DNA of 64,000 nt, taken from Halobacteriales archaeon QH_7_65_31 (lineage in GTDB: Archaea > Halobacteriota > Halobacteria > Halobacteriales > Haloarculaceae). The translations under genes and the position numbers were made by a program. Below are positions 44,185-52,096 of the stretch, one piece after another; position 1 is the first letter of the stretch; each line of letters opens with the position of its first letter. The DNA lies in the NCBI GenBank assembly GCA_003021785.1, contig PXQU01000010.1, positions 62,001 to 126,000 on the forward strand. Direction: 5' to 3'. The notes under the pieces were generated by a model, which was not told the DNA's origin, did not search any database, and was given only the letters and a program-made list of their open reading frames with translations.

Positions 44185-45450
44185 GTGACCGAGTTCGACA
44201 TACACGAGACGCGGCTCCCGTGTTTCGTCATCCACACGGGCCAACACTACGACGACGTGCTCGGCCACGGGCTGCGAGAGTACGATATCGAATCACAGAT
44301 CGGCGTCGATATGCAGATTCGCGGCGGACTCTCGGAGAAGACCGCCAGCTTGATGACGAGGACAGAGACGCTCGCCGAGTATCTTGACGAGCAGTTCCCC
44401 GAGACGACGGTGCTTCCCATCGTCCACGGGGATACACACGCAGCGGGCGTATTTCCGCAGGCGTGGGCTTTCGCGACGAATCAGTTCGTCGCGCACAACG
44501 AAGCGGGGCTGCGGGGAATGATGCCGTCGTTCGAGCGCGTCGATGACCCCGCGGAGTTCATCACCGATCAGTTCGAGGGGGAGTGGGAGCTGAACCGCAC
44601 CGAGCCGTTCCCCGAACAGTACGACACGTTCGTCGGGAGCGCCGCCTCGATCTACCAGTTCGCCCCCGTCGAGCGGAACCGCAACCACCTGCTCAGGGAG
44701 GGGTATCCGGCCAAGTCCGGTGGTGTCGAGCGCATCCCCGTCGTGGGGAACTCCATCGTGGACGCAATCGAGATGAAACGCGATCACGATCTCGACGAGT
44801 CGGTGTTCGACATCTATCCGGTGTTAGAGGAGCGCGACGACTGGCTCCGCGTCGATATCCACCGACGCGGGAATCTGCTCGAAGAGCGGTTCACGAGCAT
44901 CATCGACGGCGTCATCTCGCTCGTCGAGGCGGGGTACAACGTGAACTTCGTCGAGATGAACGCGACGCGGCAGGCGTTAGAGCGGTACGGCTACCGCGAG
45001 CGCCTGCGCGAGCTCGACGACCGGCGAGCGAACTTCCTCTTCACCGGGCTCTGGAAGAAACACGCACACGTCTACGAGTTCTTCACCTCCGGCCAGTGTT
45101 TCGCCGCCTACACCGACTCCGGGAGCGTACAGGAGGAGCTGAACGTGATCGACGAGACGCTGTGTCTCACTGCACGGTTCAACACTGACCGCCCCGAGAC
45201 GGTCATCGATGCGAACTCCAACCTGCTCGTCCCGCCGATCTCCGGCGATCACGTCCACAGGCTGATCACGCATATCTTCGAGACCGACGCGGTCCGAGAA
45301 CAGCTGGCAGCGGGAACTAACCTCTACGGCGAGGACGTCGGACGCGACATCGTCGAGTTCCTCGAGCAGCGCCGGAGTGACCCGGTGTTCGAGTGGGCGT
45401 CCGACCGCGCGGGGTTCGATCACGGCGCTGCCGCGCTCGATTACCTGTGA
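44185..45450 (+). CDS. UDP-N-acetylglucosamine 2-epimerase-like protein lacking the usual N-terminus
   Basis: A 421-aa WecB-type protein that should interconvert UDP-GlcNAc and UDP-ManNAc or hydrolyse the sugar. Conserved pieces include IHTGQHYDDVL, the VHGDTHAAG motif (WecB VHGDT), VAHNEAGLR (WecB HVEAGLR), VDIHRRGN (WecB GHRREN) and YTDSGSVQEE (WecB TDSGGLQEE). The normal N-terminal beta strand with the GTRPE motif, about 20 residues, is absent: only MTEFDIHETRLPCFV precedes IHTGQHY, and TAG closes the frame at 44173. Start GTG 44185; CACTATC (44153-44159) is a possible TATA box. Confidence 0.85.
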   Translation: MTEFDIHETRLPCFVIHTGQHYDDVLGHGLREYDIESQIGVDMQIRGGLSEKTASLMTRTETLAEYLDEQFPETTVLPIVHGDTHAAGVFPQAWAFATNQFVAHNEAGLRGMMPSFERVDDPAEFITDQFEGEWELNRTEPFPEQYDTFVGSAASIYQFAPVERNRNHLLREGYPAKSGGVERIPVVGNSIVDAIEMKRDHDLDESVFDIYPVLEERDDWLRVDIHRRGNLLEERFTSIIDGVISLVEAGYNVNFVEMNATRQALERYGYRERLRELDDRRANFLFTGLWKKHAHVYEFFTSGQCFAAYTDSGSVQEELNVIDETLCLTARFNTDRPETVIDANSNLLVPPISGDHVHRLITHIFETDAVREQLAAGTNLYGEDVGRDIVEFLEQRRSDPVFEWASDRAGFDHGAAALDYL

Positions 45451-45591
45451 CCCGTTTCGACGCCCTTTTGACCGCGAACGGGGAACTACGCGCAAGCACA
45501 TCGGTTCGGCGGGCTTCCGATGGGCGCCTGCTACGGCAGGTCGGAATGTGACACGACGGACGTGTTGAACCGCGAACGCCCGCGGAGAACT

Positions 45592-46182
45592 ATGGCACGA
45601 AGCTTCTACTCACACATCGCGGAGGCATGGCAGACCCCGAAAGAGGGGAAACTCGCAGAGCTACAGTGGCAGCGCCAACAGGAATGGCGCAAACAGGGCG
45701 CGATCGAGCGAATCGAGCGTCCCACCCGACTCGACCGCGCACGCTCGCTCGGCTACAAGGCCAAGCAGGGTGTCGTCGTCGCCCGCGTCGCCGTCCGGAA
45801 GGGCAGCGCGCGCAAACAGCGCTTCAAGGCCGGTCGCCGGTCGAAGCGACAGGGTGTCAACAAGATCACGCGCCGGAAGTCCATCCAGCGGATCGGCGAG
45901 GAGCGCGTCTCGCGGAAATACCGCAACCTGCGCGTGCTCAACAGCTACTGGGTCGGCGAGGACGGCTCGCGCAAGTGGTTCGAGGTCATCCTGCTGGACC
46001 CGGAACACGGCGCGATTCAGAACGACGACGATCTGAGCTGGATCTGTGCGGACAGCCAGCAGGGGCGTGTCTTCCGCGGGAAGACCAGTGCCGGCTCGCA
46101 GGGACGCGGGCTTCAAACCCGCGGCACGGGGACCGAACAGACCCGTCCGTCCGTCTCGTCGAACGGCCGACAAGGGAAGTAG
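45592..46182 (+). CDS. rpl15e: 50S ribosomal protein L15e
   Basis: Archaeal/eukaryotic large-subunit protein of 196 aa. It starts MARSFYSHIAEAWQTP and carries the conserved RPTRLDRARSLGYKAKQG, KGSARKQRFKAGRRSKRQGV and VLNSYWVGEDGSRKW-type segments (each shown in part). The C-terminal tail (SAGSQGRGLQTRGT and onward) is basic and variable. ATG 45592 is chosen; the frame upstream is open but not conserved. Highly basic composition contrasts with its acidic neighbours. Confidence 0.97.
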   Translation: MARSFYSHIAEAWQTPKEGKLAELQWQRQQEWRKQGAIERIERPTRLDRARSLGYKAKQGVVVARVAVRKGSARKQRFKAGRRSKRQGVNKITRRKSIQRIGEERVSRKYRNLRVLNSYWVGEDGSRKWFEVILLDPEHGAIQNDDDLSWICADSQQGRVFRGKTSAGSQGRGLQTRGTGTEQTRPSVSSNGRQGK

Positions 46183-46299
46183 ACGAGCGGGCGTCGGTCG
46201 TACTCTCGCGAACGGATCTAACGCACCGACAGCGCGGCATGTAACACTCGCGGTGGATTTCGAGAAAGCATAAACGAGAGACGATCGGAGCCTGTCCTC

Positions 46300-46527
46300 T
46301 TACTCGTCGTCGCTCGCCAGCAGCTGTTTGATCTCCTCCAGCTGGAAGTAGGAGGCCATCGCGAGAATCGTCACGGGCCAGAAGCCGACGAACTGACCGC
46401 GCTGTTTGTCCCCTCGCACGTAGTAGAAGTACAGTGCCAAGAGGACTGAACCGATAGACGCCAGTACGGCTGGGCCGAATCTCTCGCTCTCGATACCGTC
46501 CGTGATCTCCTCAGTTGATGTGCTCAC
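46300..46527 (-). CDS. Small two-span membrane protein
   Basis: A 75-aa protein from GTG 46527 (VSTSTEEITD) with hydrophobic segments at about 20-36 (VLASIGSVLLALYFYYV) and 46-60 (FVGFWPVTILAMASY). It ends EEIKQLLASDDE. Function unknown; it looks like a conserved haloarchaeal small protein. A TATA-like GATTTATC (46549-46556) on the minus strand is at leaderless distance, which supports the GTG start. Confidence 0.65.
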   Translation of the reverse strand: MSTSTEEITDGIESERFGPAVLASIGSVLLALYFYYVRGDKQRGQFVGFWPVTILAMASYFQLEEIKQLLASDDE

Positions 46528-46611
46528 ACGACATGTTCGGTCGGGGATGATAAATCGTTTCCCCCGACTGGACCATCTGTGATCTCTCCGTGTACATCGG
46601 TAGCAAACCAC

Positions 46612-46617
46612 TTATAC
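46612..46617 (+). promoter_or_regulatory. TATA-like element for the 36-aa gene and DoxX
   Basis: TTATAC lies 21-26 nt upstream of the ATG at 46638, at leaderless spacing. It forms a divergent pair with the minus-strand box at 46549-46556. Confidence 0.6.
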
Positions 46618-46637
46618 TAGGACCTCGTACGACCGCT

Positions 46638-46748
46638 ATGGCCACGATCGACTCGGACACGGTGATGGTCGTCGCCGGCGTGATGCTCAGCCTGCTCGCG
46701 GCGGCGGAGATGTATCCGACATGGCAGGGGCTTCGCCGGGAGAGTTAA
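46638..46748 (+). CDS. 36-aa single-span membrane peptide
   Basis: Short gene: MATIDSDTVMVVAGVMLSLL then AAAEMYPTWQGLRRES. It has one membrane segment (about 8-24) and a short basic tail. Support comes from the well-placed TATA box, a clean ATG and stop, and a 24-nt gap to the next gene on the same strand. No family is known to me. Confidence 0.55.
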   Translation: MATIDSDTVMVVAGVMLSLLAAAEMYPTWQGLRRES

Positions 46749-46772
46749 CACGCAGGGAGCCGCTGTGTGAGT

Positions 46773-47171
46773 ATGAGCGATGAGACCGACCGCACCGACG
46801 CGGCGGAGCGTCGACAGCGGCTGTCGCGACTCGGGCGTATCCTGTTCGGACTCGGCATCGCACTTCAGGCATCGGAGGATTTTCGCGAGATGGAGGAGAC
46901 CGTCGAGTACGCGGAGTCGGCGGACGTGCCGCTGCCGGGGCTGGCCGCGCCGCTCGGCTCGGGGACGGCACTGCTGGGCGGACTCGGCGTCGCAGCGTGG
47001 CGACTGCCGAAGCTGGCGACGGGCGCAGTCGTGACGTTTCTGGCCGTCGTGACGCCGACGATGCACGATTTCTGGAACAAAGAGGATGCCGGCGGTGAAC
47101 GGCTCGCGTTTTTCGGAAACTTAGCGATGTTTGGAGCGGCGATCGCGTTCTTCCGTGAGGCCTACCGGTAG
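46773..47171 (+). CDS. DoxX-family-like membrane protein
   Basis: A 132-aa membrane protein with about four spans. RLGRILFGLGIALQASEDF at the start and TPTMHDFWNKED in the second half are the DoxX signature regions. DoxX-type proteins are linked to quinol oxidation or membrane redox, but archaeal members are uncharacterised. ATG 46773; a GTG two codons earlier (46767) is in frame. It ends overlapping the convergent TetR-type gene by 10 nt. Confidence 0.8.
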   Translation: MSDETDRTDAAERRQRLSRLGRILFGLGIALQASEDFREMEETVEYAESADVPLPGLAAPLGSGTALLGGLGVAAWRLPKLATGAVVTFLAVVTPTMHDFWNKEDAGGERLAFFGNLAMFGAAIAFFREAYR

Positions 47172-47746
47172 AGTTCGGCGGCGAGATAGCCGTCGAGAAC
47201 GGTTCTGACGTGACCCGCGATGTCGGGGTCGGTCGTGACACCCCAGAGCATCCCGCCGGAGGTGAGCGCGACCAGCAGCGTCGCGGTGTCGTCGACGTCG
47301 ACCGGACGGAAACACTCCGCTTCGATGCCGGCCTCGATGACGGCGGCGATGCGGTCGTGGATAGCGGCCTGCAGATCGGTCAGCGGGTCCGCGTAACGGT
47401 CGTCGTGTGCGGCGCGTGCGAGCAGTTCGAGCAGCGCGACTCGGAAGGCGCGTTCTTCCGGAGAAAGCCGACGGGGAAGTAGCTCGTCGAGCAGGCCGTC
47501 GAGCGTCGCGCGCGGGTCGTCGTCCTCGGGGTCGATCTCGAAGCTCCGGTGGAACTGCTCGACGAGATACGAGAGGAACTCCTGAAGGATAGCGTCCTTG
47601 TCCTCATAGTGGTAGTAGAGCAGCGACTTGCTCTTGGGGAACTCGTCGGCGATCGATTGGATGGTGACGCCGGGGTAGCCGTGGTCGACGAGCGCGGCGT
47701 ACGTGGCGGCCATCGCTTCCTGTTCGGTCTCGCTGCGCTCGCTCAT
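47162..47746 (-). CDS. TetR/AcrR-family transcriptional regulator
   Basis: A 194-aa regulator with an N-terminal TetR HTH: AALVDHGYPGVTIQSIADEF then KSKSLLYYHYEDKDAILQEF (about 15-60). The ligand-binding helical domain follows. Its target is not known; it may act on the adjacent DoxX gene or its own promoter. ATG 47746 (MSERSETEQEAM). Confidence 0.92.
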   Translation of the reverse strand: MSERSETEQEAMAATYAALVDHGYPGVTIQSIADEFPKSKSLLYYHYEDKDAILQEFLSYLVEQFHRSFEIDPEDDDPRATLDGLLDELLPRRLSPEERAFRVALLELLARAAHDDRYADPLTDLQAAIHDRIAAVIEAGIEAECFRPVDVDDTATLLVALTSGGMLWGVTTDPDIAGHVRTVLDGYLAAELYR

Positions 47747-47819
47747 ACGCACCGACCGCCGAGCGCGATAAAAGCCGCTTCGGTCCCAACTCAAGTGGGA
47801 AGCCGCGACCAACCGCCCT

Positions 47820-48401
47820 ATGGCTGACCGAACGCTCGTCGCGTACGAACGCGCCGACGGGTACGATATCCACTACGCGCCCGATCGCCCCGATCCCGAC
47901 CGACTGACTCCGGCAGCGCCGTTCGGCGGGCCGACGGCTCGGAGCTTCGACCGCCTCCGAGAGCGGCTCGCGGCCCTCGGTATCGATCTCGCGAACACCG
48001 ACGACCGGACGCCGGTGGACCCCGTCGCGCAGGCGACTGGCCGGACGTGGGAGGAGGTGGTCACGGCGCTCGACTACCAGACGTACACGTGGTGTTATCG
48101 GCTCGACCGCGACTACCGCTGTGAGCAGTATCTCGTCTGCCACTTCGGGCTGGGGGTGCGCGGCGGCGAGCAGCGCGATCCCGTCGGTGACGGACTGCTC
48201 CTCCCCGTCGCGAGCCACGAACACGAGTACGCCCACGGCTGGTTCGAGGGGACGAAAGCCGCCGTCGCCGATCTGCTCCGATGTGACGTGTTCGACGAAG
48301 GGCGAGCGCGCGACTACATGGCGGGGCGGATCCGGTCGTTCGCCGGCGACCGCGTCTGCTATCCGGACGCCGAGTCGGAGGAGCACTCGGAGCCGGAGTG
48401 A
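47820..48401 (+). CDS. Conserved haloarchaeal protein (DUF6735-like)
   Basis: A 193-aa soluble protein starting MADRTLVAYERADGYDIHYA, which matches haloarchaeal DUF6735 proteins (often MGHRALVAYER...). Middle part ALDYQTYTWCYRLDRDY; no catalytic motif is evident. Function unknown. Confidence 0.75.
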   Translation: MADRTLVAYERADGYDIHYAPDRPDPDRLTPAAPFGGPTARSFDRLRERLAALGIDLANTDDRTPVDPVAQATGRTWEEVVTALDYQTYTWCYRLDRDYRCEQYLVCHFGLGVRGGEQRDPVGDGLLLPVASHEHEYAHGWFEGTKAAVADLLRCDVFDEGRARDYMAGRIRSFAGDRVCYPDAESEEHSEPE

Positions 48402-48429
48402 TTTAGCGGTCGCCGACCCAGCCGTCGGT

Positions 48430-49137
48430 ATGGACGCTACTCCGGACCCGGTCGCTGTACGCGACACCGTCCAGACCGGACTCGACGCCGGCGAGCTGGT
48501 GACGGTGTTCGGTCGCTGTCGCGTCGAGTACGACGGTCGCGCGAGCTCGACGCTCGGACCGGGCGACCGACTGCTCGTGTTGAAACCGGACGGGACCGCG
48601 CTCGTCCACACCGACGAGGGCCACCAGCCGGTGAACTGGCAGCCGCCCGGCTGTGAACACGAAGTTCGTCTCAGCGACGGGACCCTCCGTATTCACAGCA
48701 GTCGAACCACGCCCGAGGAGACGCTCGACGTGTGTTTCGAGACGGTGACGGCGGTGAACCGCTACGCCGTCACGGACGACTCGGAGCTGTCGGTGTCGGG
48801 CACGGAGGCCGACCTGCGCGAGCGGGTTCTCGAATCGCCGTCGCTCGTCGAGTCGGGGTTCGAGCCGCGCGCGACGGAGCGGGAGACCGCCGCCGGGGCG
48901 ATCGACATCTACGGCGTCGACGAGCGGGGGAACGCGGTCGTGGTGGAGCTGAAGCGGCGGCGGGTCGGCCCGGACGCGGTCGGCCAGCTGGACCGGTACG
49001 TGACGGCACTGCGCCGGGAGAGCCACGACGAGACGACCGTGCGTGGACTGCTCGTCGCGCCGTCGGTGACCGACCGGGCGAGCGAGCTACTCGCGGACCG
49101 AGGACTGGAGTTCGTGGCGCTGGAGCCGCACAGCTGA
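48430..49137 (+). CDS. nucS: Endonuclease NucS (EndoMS)
   Basis: Mismatch- or branched-DNA-specific endonuclease of 235 aa that works with PCNA. An N-terminal DNA-binding/dimerisation half is followed by a RecB-like nuclease: GAIDIYGVDERGNAVVVELK (Asp and Glu-x-Lys, about 159-180) and QLDRYVTALRR. ATG 48430 gives family length. Both nucS and mutS lie in this window, together with pcn. Confidence 0.95.
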   Translation: MDATPDPVAVRDTVQTGLDAGELVTVFGRCRVEYDGRASSTLGPGDRLLVLKPDGTALVHTDEGHQPVNWQPPGCEHEVRLSDGTLRIHSSRTTPEETLDVCFETVTAVNRYAVTDDSELSVSGTEADLRERVLESPSLVESGFEPRATERETAAGAIDIYGVDERGNAVVVELKRRRVGPDAVGQLDRYVTALRRESHDETTVRGLLVAPSVTDRASELLADRGLEFVALEPHS

Positions 49138-49221
49138 GAGAGGTCAGACGTAGTTAGCTTCGGTATATGAGCGTATTTTGACCATCTAACTGGATAGCCA
49201 CCACTGCTGATCAGATGAACA

Positions 49222-49551
49222 TTAATGATATATGATTTTGTCTGACTCTTTCACATATAGGACGTTTTCCGAATCGTAGTCTACCAGTACATCATACGTA
49301 GATCCGGTCGCATCGACATGTACGGTAGCCAGTGCTGTTGAGTTGCTGTTGTTCACTATTTTTGGAACAGTGTATACGTTATCGATCGTGTTATTCACTT
49401 CCTCGCTGCTGTCGATGATATTTGTAACCTCCCAGTACACATCGAGGGTATCAGTGGGACTTGCCGTGTCCTCTTGCACGTCTTGCATTCCGCAACCGGA
49501 CAGAACGATCATCAAGCAGATAAGCACAGTCAGTGGTTTGCTATCGTTCAT
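49222..49551 (-). CDS. Lipoprotein in an AT-rich island
   Basis: A 109-aa predicted lipoprotein: signal LTVLICLMIVLSGC with lipobox LSGC (Cys20), then a Thr/Asn/Asp-rich domain. The DNA from about 49140 to 49720 is much more AT-rich than the rest of the window and codon use is relaxed (many A/T-ending codons), which suggests recent transfer or low expression. No twin-arginine is seen, so it would go by Sec. Function unknown. The flanks 49138-49221 and 49552-49728 hold no gene. Confidence 0.65.
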   Translation of the reverse strand: MNDSKPLTVLICLMIVLSGCGMQDVQEDTASPTDTLDVYWEVTNIIDSSEEVNNTIDNVYTVPKIVNNSNSTALATVHVDATGSTYDVLVDYDSENVLYVKESDKIIYH

Positions 49552-49728
49552 ACATCCTCTCCTGAGTACTGTTAACTGGTTCTTATTACTTTTTCGTTGT
49601 TTAGATACTGATTTAAATGGTCAGTAGATAGCTGTCGATTACGCCGGACACGACATCACCTCGTGGCCGATTCCGTCCTGTCTGTATTATAAATAATTGA
49701 CTATTTCCGCTTTCCAGCGATCGATCGG

Positions 49729-51096
49729 CTACTCCTCGGAAGGGGTTTGCTCGGATGAACGTTCATACTCCTCCGAGCGGGTGACGCGGGCCTTCATGAT
49801 CCGCGTATCTTCGACACTCTCGACGCGGATCTCGACGTCGTCGAACGCGACCGTCTCCCCCTTCTCGACGAGTCGGCCCGCGCGGTTGAAGATGAAGCCG
49901 GCGATGGTCTCGAACTCCTGACCTTCGGGTAGCTCGATACCGAGCCGCTCGTTCACGTCCTCGATGTTCACCTCGCCGCGGACGATGGCGGTGGTGTCGT
50001 CGACGAACTCGATCGGTTCGTCCTCCTCGCCTTCGAGAATCTCGCCGACGATCTCCTCCGTGAGGTCCTCCATCGTGAGTAACCCCTCGGTCGTACCGAA
50101 CTCGTCGATGACGACGACGAGCGGCATCCGGTTGTGGCGCATCTCCCGCAGCAGATCGTCCACGTTCTTCGACTCCGGCACGTGGAGCGTCGGCTCGATG
50201 ACCTGTTCTAAGTCCAGCTCCTCGTCCTCGCCGTAGTCGAGATCGCGAACCAGATCGCGGATATGGACGACACCGACGACGTTGTCGAGGCTCCCCTCGT
50301 AGACGGGGAGCCGGGCGTGGCCTGACTGGATACACGTCTCGATCGCCTCGGCGGCGGACGCGTCAACCGGGACGGCGGTCATATCGAGCCGTGGCGTCAT
50401 CACCTCCTTGGCGATGGTGTTGTTGAACCGGAAGACGCGCTGGAACATCTCGCGTTCGTCCTCCTCGATCACGCCCTCTCGCTCCCCCGTCTCGATGATG
50501 TCGCGGATCTCCTCGCGGGTGACGTACGACGTCTCGATGGCCGAGCGACCGCCGGTCACCTTGTTGACGATGCGCGTCAGGTAATCGAAGACGACGATGA
50601 GCGGGTAGAGGACGTACTCGGCCACCTTGAGCGGGCGAGCGACGCGCAGCGACCACGACTCCGTGTTCTCGACGGCGTAGCTCTTCGGCGCGGATTCACC
50701 GAACAGGAGGACGATAGCCGTGATACCGAAGGTGGCGACGGCGACCGCCTGCCCCTGCGTGAGATACAGCGCGAACACGCCCGTCGCGATCGAGGACATC
50801 GCGATGTTGACGATGTTGTTGCCGACGAGGATCGTGATCAGGAGTCGGTGGGGATCGTCGCGAAGCTCCTTGAGCGTGTCAGCGCCGGTCGCTCCCGTCT
50901 CGGCGAGCGTCTCGATACGGTGGCTCGCCAGCGAGAACAGCGCGATCTCCGAGGAGGAGAAGAACGCCGAAAAGAGCATGAGCGCGGCGATGACGACGAG
51001 ACCGAGCGCGAAGAACGTGCTCTTCGGGACCGTCGTGACGTACAGGTCGATCTGCTCCGCCTGCAGGAGAGCGACTGATTCCGGTGGTATGCCCAT
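49729..51096 (-). CDS. CNNM/CorC-type membrane protein (hemolysin-like, Mg2+ transport family)
   Basis: A 455-aa protein: CNNM (DUF21) membrane domain with about four spans (1-200), a tandem CBS pair (PRLDMTAVPVDASAAEAIET and VDDLLREMRHNRMPLVVVID, about 230-345), and a C-terminal CorC_HlyC domain (DDTTAIVRGEVNIEDVNERL, 375-440). This family is implicated in Mg2+ or Na+/Mg2+ efflux. SSSEIALFSLASHR (about 48-61) is the typical motif. A CTTAATC-like element near 51126-51133 may be the promoter. Confidence 0.93.
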   Translation of the reverse strand: MGIPPESVALLQAEQIDLYVTTVPKSTFFALGLVVIAALMLFSAFFSSSEIALFSLASHRIETLAETGATGADTLKELRDDPHRLLITILVGNNIVNIAMSSIATGVFALYLTQGQAVAVATFGITAIVLLFGESAPKSYAVENTESWSLRVARPLKVAEYVLYPLIVVFDYLTRIVNKVTGGRSAIETSYVTREEIRDIIETGEREGVIEEDEREMFQRVFRFNNTIAKEVMTPRLDMTAVPVDASAAEAIETCIQSGHARLPVYEGSLDNVVGVVHIRDLVRDLDYGEDEELDLEQVIEPTLHVPESKNVDDLLREMRHNRMPLVVVIDEFGTTEGLLTMEDLTEEIVGEILEGEEDEPIEFVDDTTAIVRGEVNIEDVNERLGIELPEGQEFETIAGFIFNRAGRLVEKGETVAFDDVEIRVESVEDTRIMKARVTRSEEYERSSEQTPSEE

Positions 51097-51258
51097 TTGA
51101 GACGACGCGAGATTGTCCGGGAAGATGATTAAGCCTTGTCTCCCGCTTTCGGACGCTGTTCAGGGATGCTGGTTCCAGCAGTGAGATCGACCGGAACAGC
51201 TGGAAGCCCTCAGCGGTCTCAGTTCGTCGCACGAGAGGACACGGGCCGCGGGCGATAT

Positions 51259-51265
51259 GTTTACA
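51259..51265 (+). promoter_or_regulatory. TATA-like element for the glutaredoxin operon
   Basis: GTTTACA lies 25-31 nt upstream of the glutaredoxin ATG at 51290. It supports that start over the in-frame ATG at 51257, which would lie upstream of the box. Confidence 0.6.
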
Positions 51266-51289
51266 CGCGTGTCAGGCGTACCAACTCGT

Positions 51290-51577
51290 ATGTCAGCACC
51301 GATAACGCTGTACCGGCTCCAAGGCTGTCCGTTCTGTGAGCGCGTCGTCCGCGTGCTCGAAGACGAAGGGATCGAGTACGACTCCCGGTTCGTCGAAGCG
51401 CGCCACTCCGAGCGTAACGCCGTCCAGCGCGTCTCCGGCTCGCGGACCGTGCCGGCCATCGTGGACGAGAACACCGGCGTCACGATGTCCGAGTCGGCCA
51501 ACATCGTCGAGTACGTCGAAGAGACGTACGGTCAGACCGAAGACGAGCAGGTGCGTGCCGACGGAGGGACGGCGTAG
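51290..51577 (+). CDS. Glutaredoxin-like thioredoxin-fold protein
   Basis: A 95-aa protein with the active site Cys13-Pro-Phe-Cys16 in LQGCPFCERVV, cis-Pro in SRTVPAIVD and a C-terminal SESANIVEYVEETYG. It also resembles the N-terminal domain of glutathione S-transferases. As haloarchaea use gamma-glutamylcysteine, the thiol partner is likely that. Its stop is adjacent to the next ATG (TAGATG), giving a tight three-gene operon with a peroxiredoxin-like gene and tsaC. Confidence 0.9.
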   Translation: MSAPITLYRLQGCPFCERVVRVLEDEGIEYDSRFVEARHSERNAVQRVSGSRTVPAIVDENTGVTMSESANIVEYVEETYGQTEDEQVRADGGTA

Positions 51578-52096
51578 ATGGAGCTGTCGTTCGACGTCGT
51601 CGAACTCGACGCGACGGACCACGTCGAGACCGGCGACACCGCCCCCGAGTTCACGCGCCCGCTCGTCAACCACGAGTACTGGGAGGACACCTCGCTATCG
51701 GCACTCGCCGAGGACGGGCCTGTACTGCTCGTCTTCCACCCGATGGACGGTGACTTCCCGGCGACGTATATCTGGCAGGAGATCCGCGACCGCGGTTGGG
51801 CCGAGTCCGACGTCGAGCTGGTCGGGCTCTCCATCTCGACGCCGTACGAGCACCAGACGTTCATGCGCGAGTGGAAACAGTTCGAGCAGTTCCAGTTCTT
51901 CTCCGACCCGGCGAACGACGTCGCCGAGCGGTACGGCATCGTCAACGATCTCGACGGGATGGCGGGCATCGAGGAGCCGCTGCCCGCGGTGTATCTGCTC
52001 GACGCCGAGCTGACCGTGCAGTGGGCGTGGGTCGCCGAGGAGTGCCCCGACTTCCCGCCGTACGACGCCATCGAGCGCGAGCTCGACGGGATCTGA
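51578..52096 (+). CDS. Peroxiredoxin-like (AhpC/TSA-fold) protein without the peroxidatic Cys
   Basis: A 172-aa redoxin-fold protein. The order is typical: GDTAPEFTRPL, then LLVFHPMDGDFPATYIWQEI where peroxiredoxins have P-x-x-x-T-x-x-C. Here Thr63 is present but the Cys position is Trp66. The only Cys is Cys156 in EECPDFP. A normal peroxidase mechanism is therefore not possible. It directly follows glutaredoxin and abuts tsaC. Confidence 0.85.
   Translation: MELSFDVVELDATDHVETGDTAPEFTRPLVNHEYWEDTSLSALAEDGPVLLVFHPMDGDFPATYIWQEIRDRGWAESDVELVGLSISTPYEHQTFMREWKQFEQFQFFSDPANDVAERYGIVNDLDGMAGIEEPLPAVYLLDAELTVQWAWVAEECPDFPPYDAIERELDGI

Noticed and set aside
51130-51250. Possible guide-RNA or small-RNA sequence upstream of the glutaredoxin gene (GGAAGCCCTC stretch)
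   Set aside because: Only short similarity in feel to IS right-end sequences; no hairpin end found.
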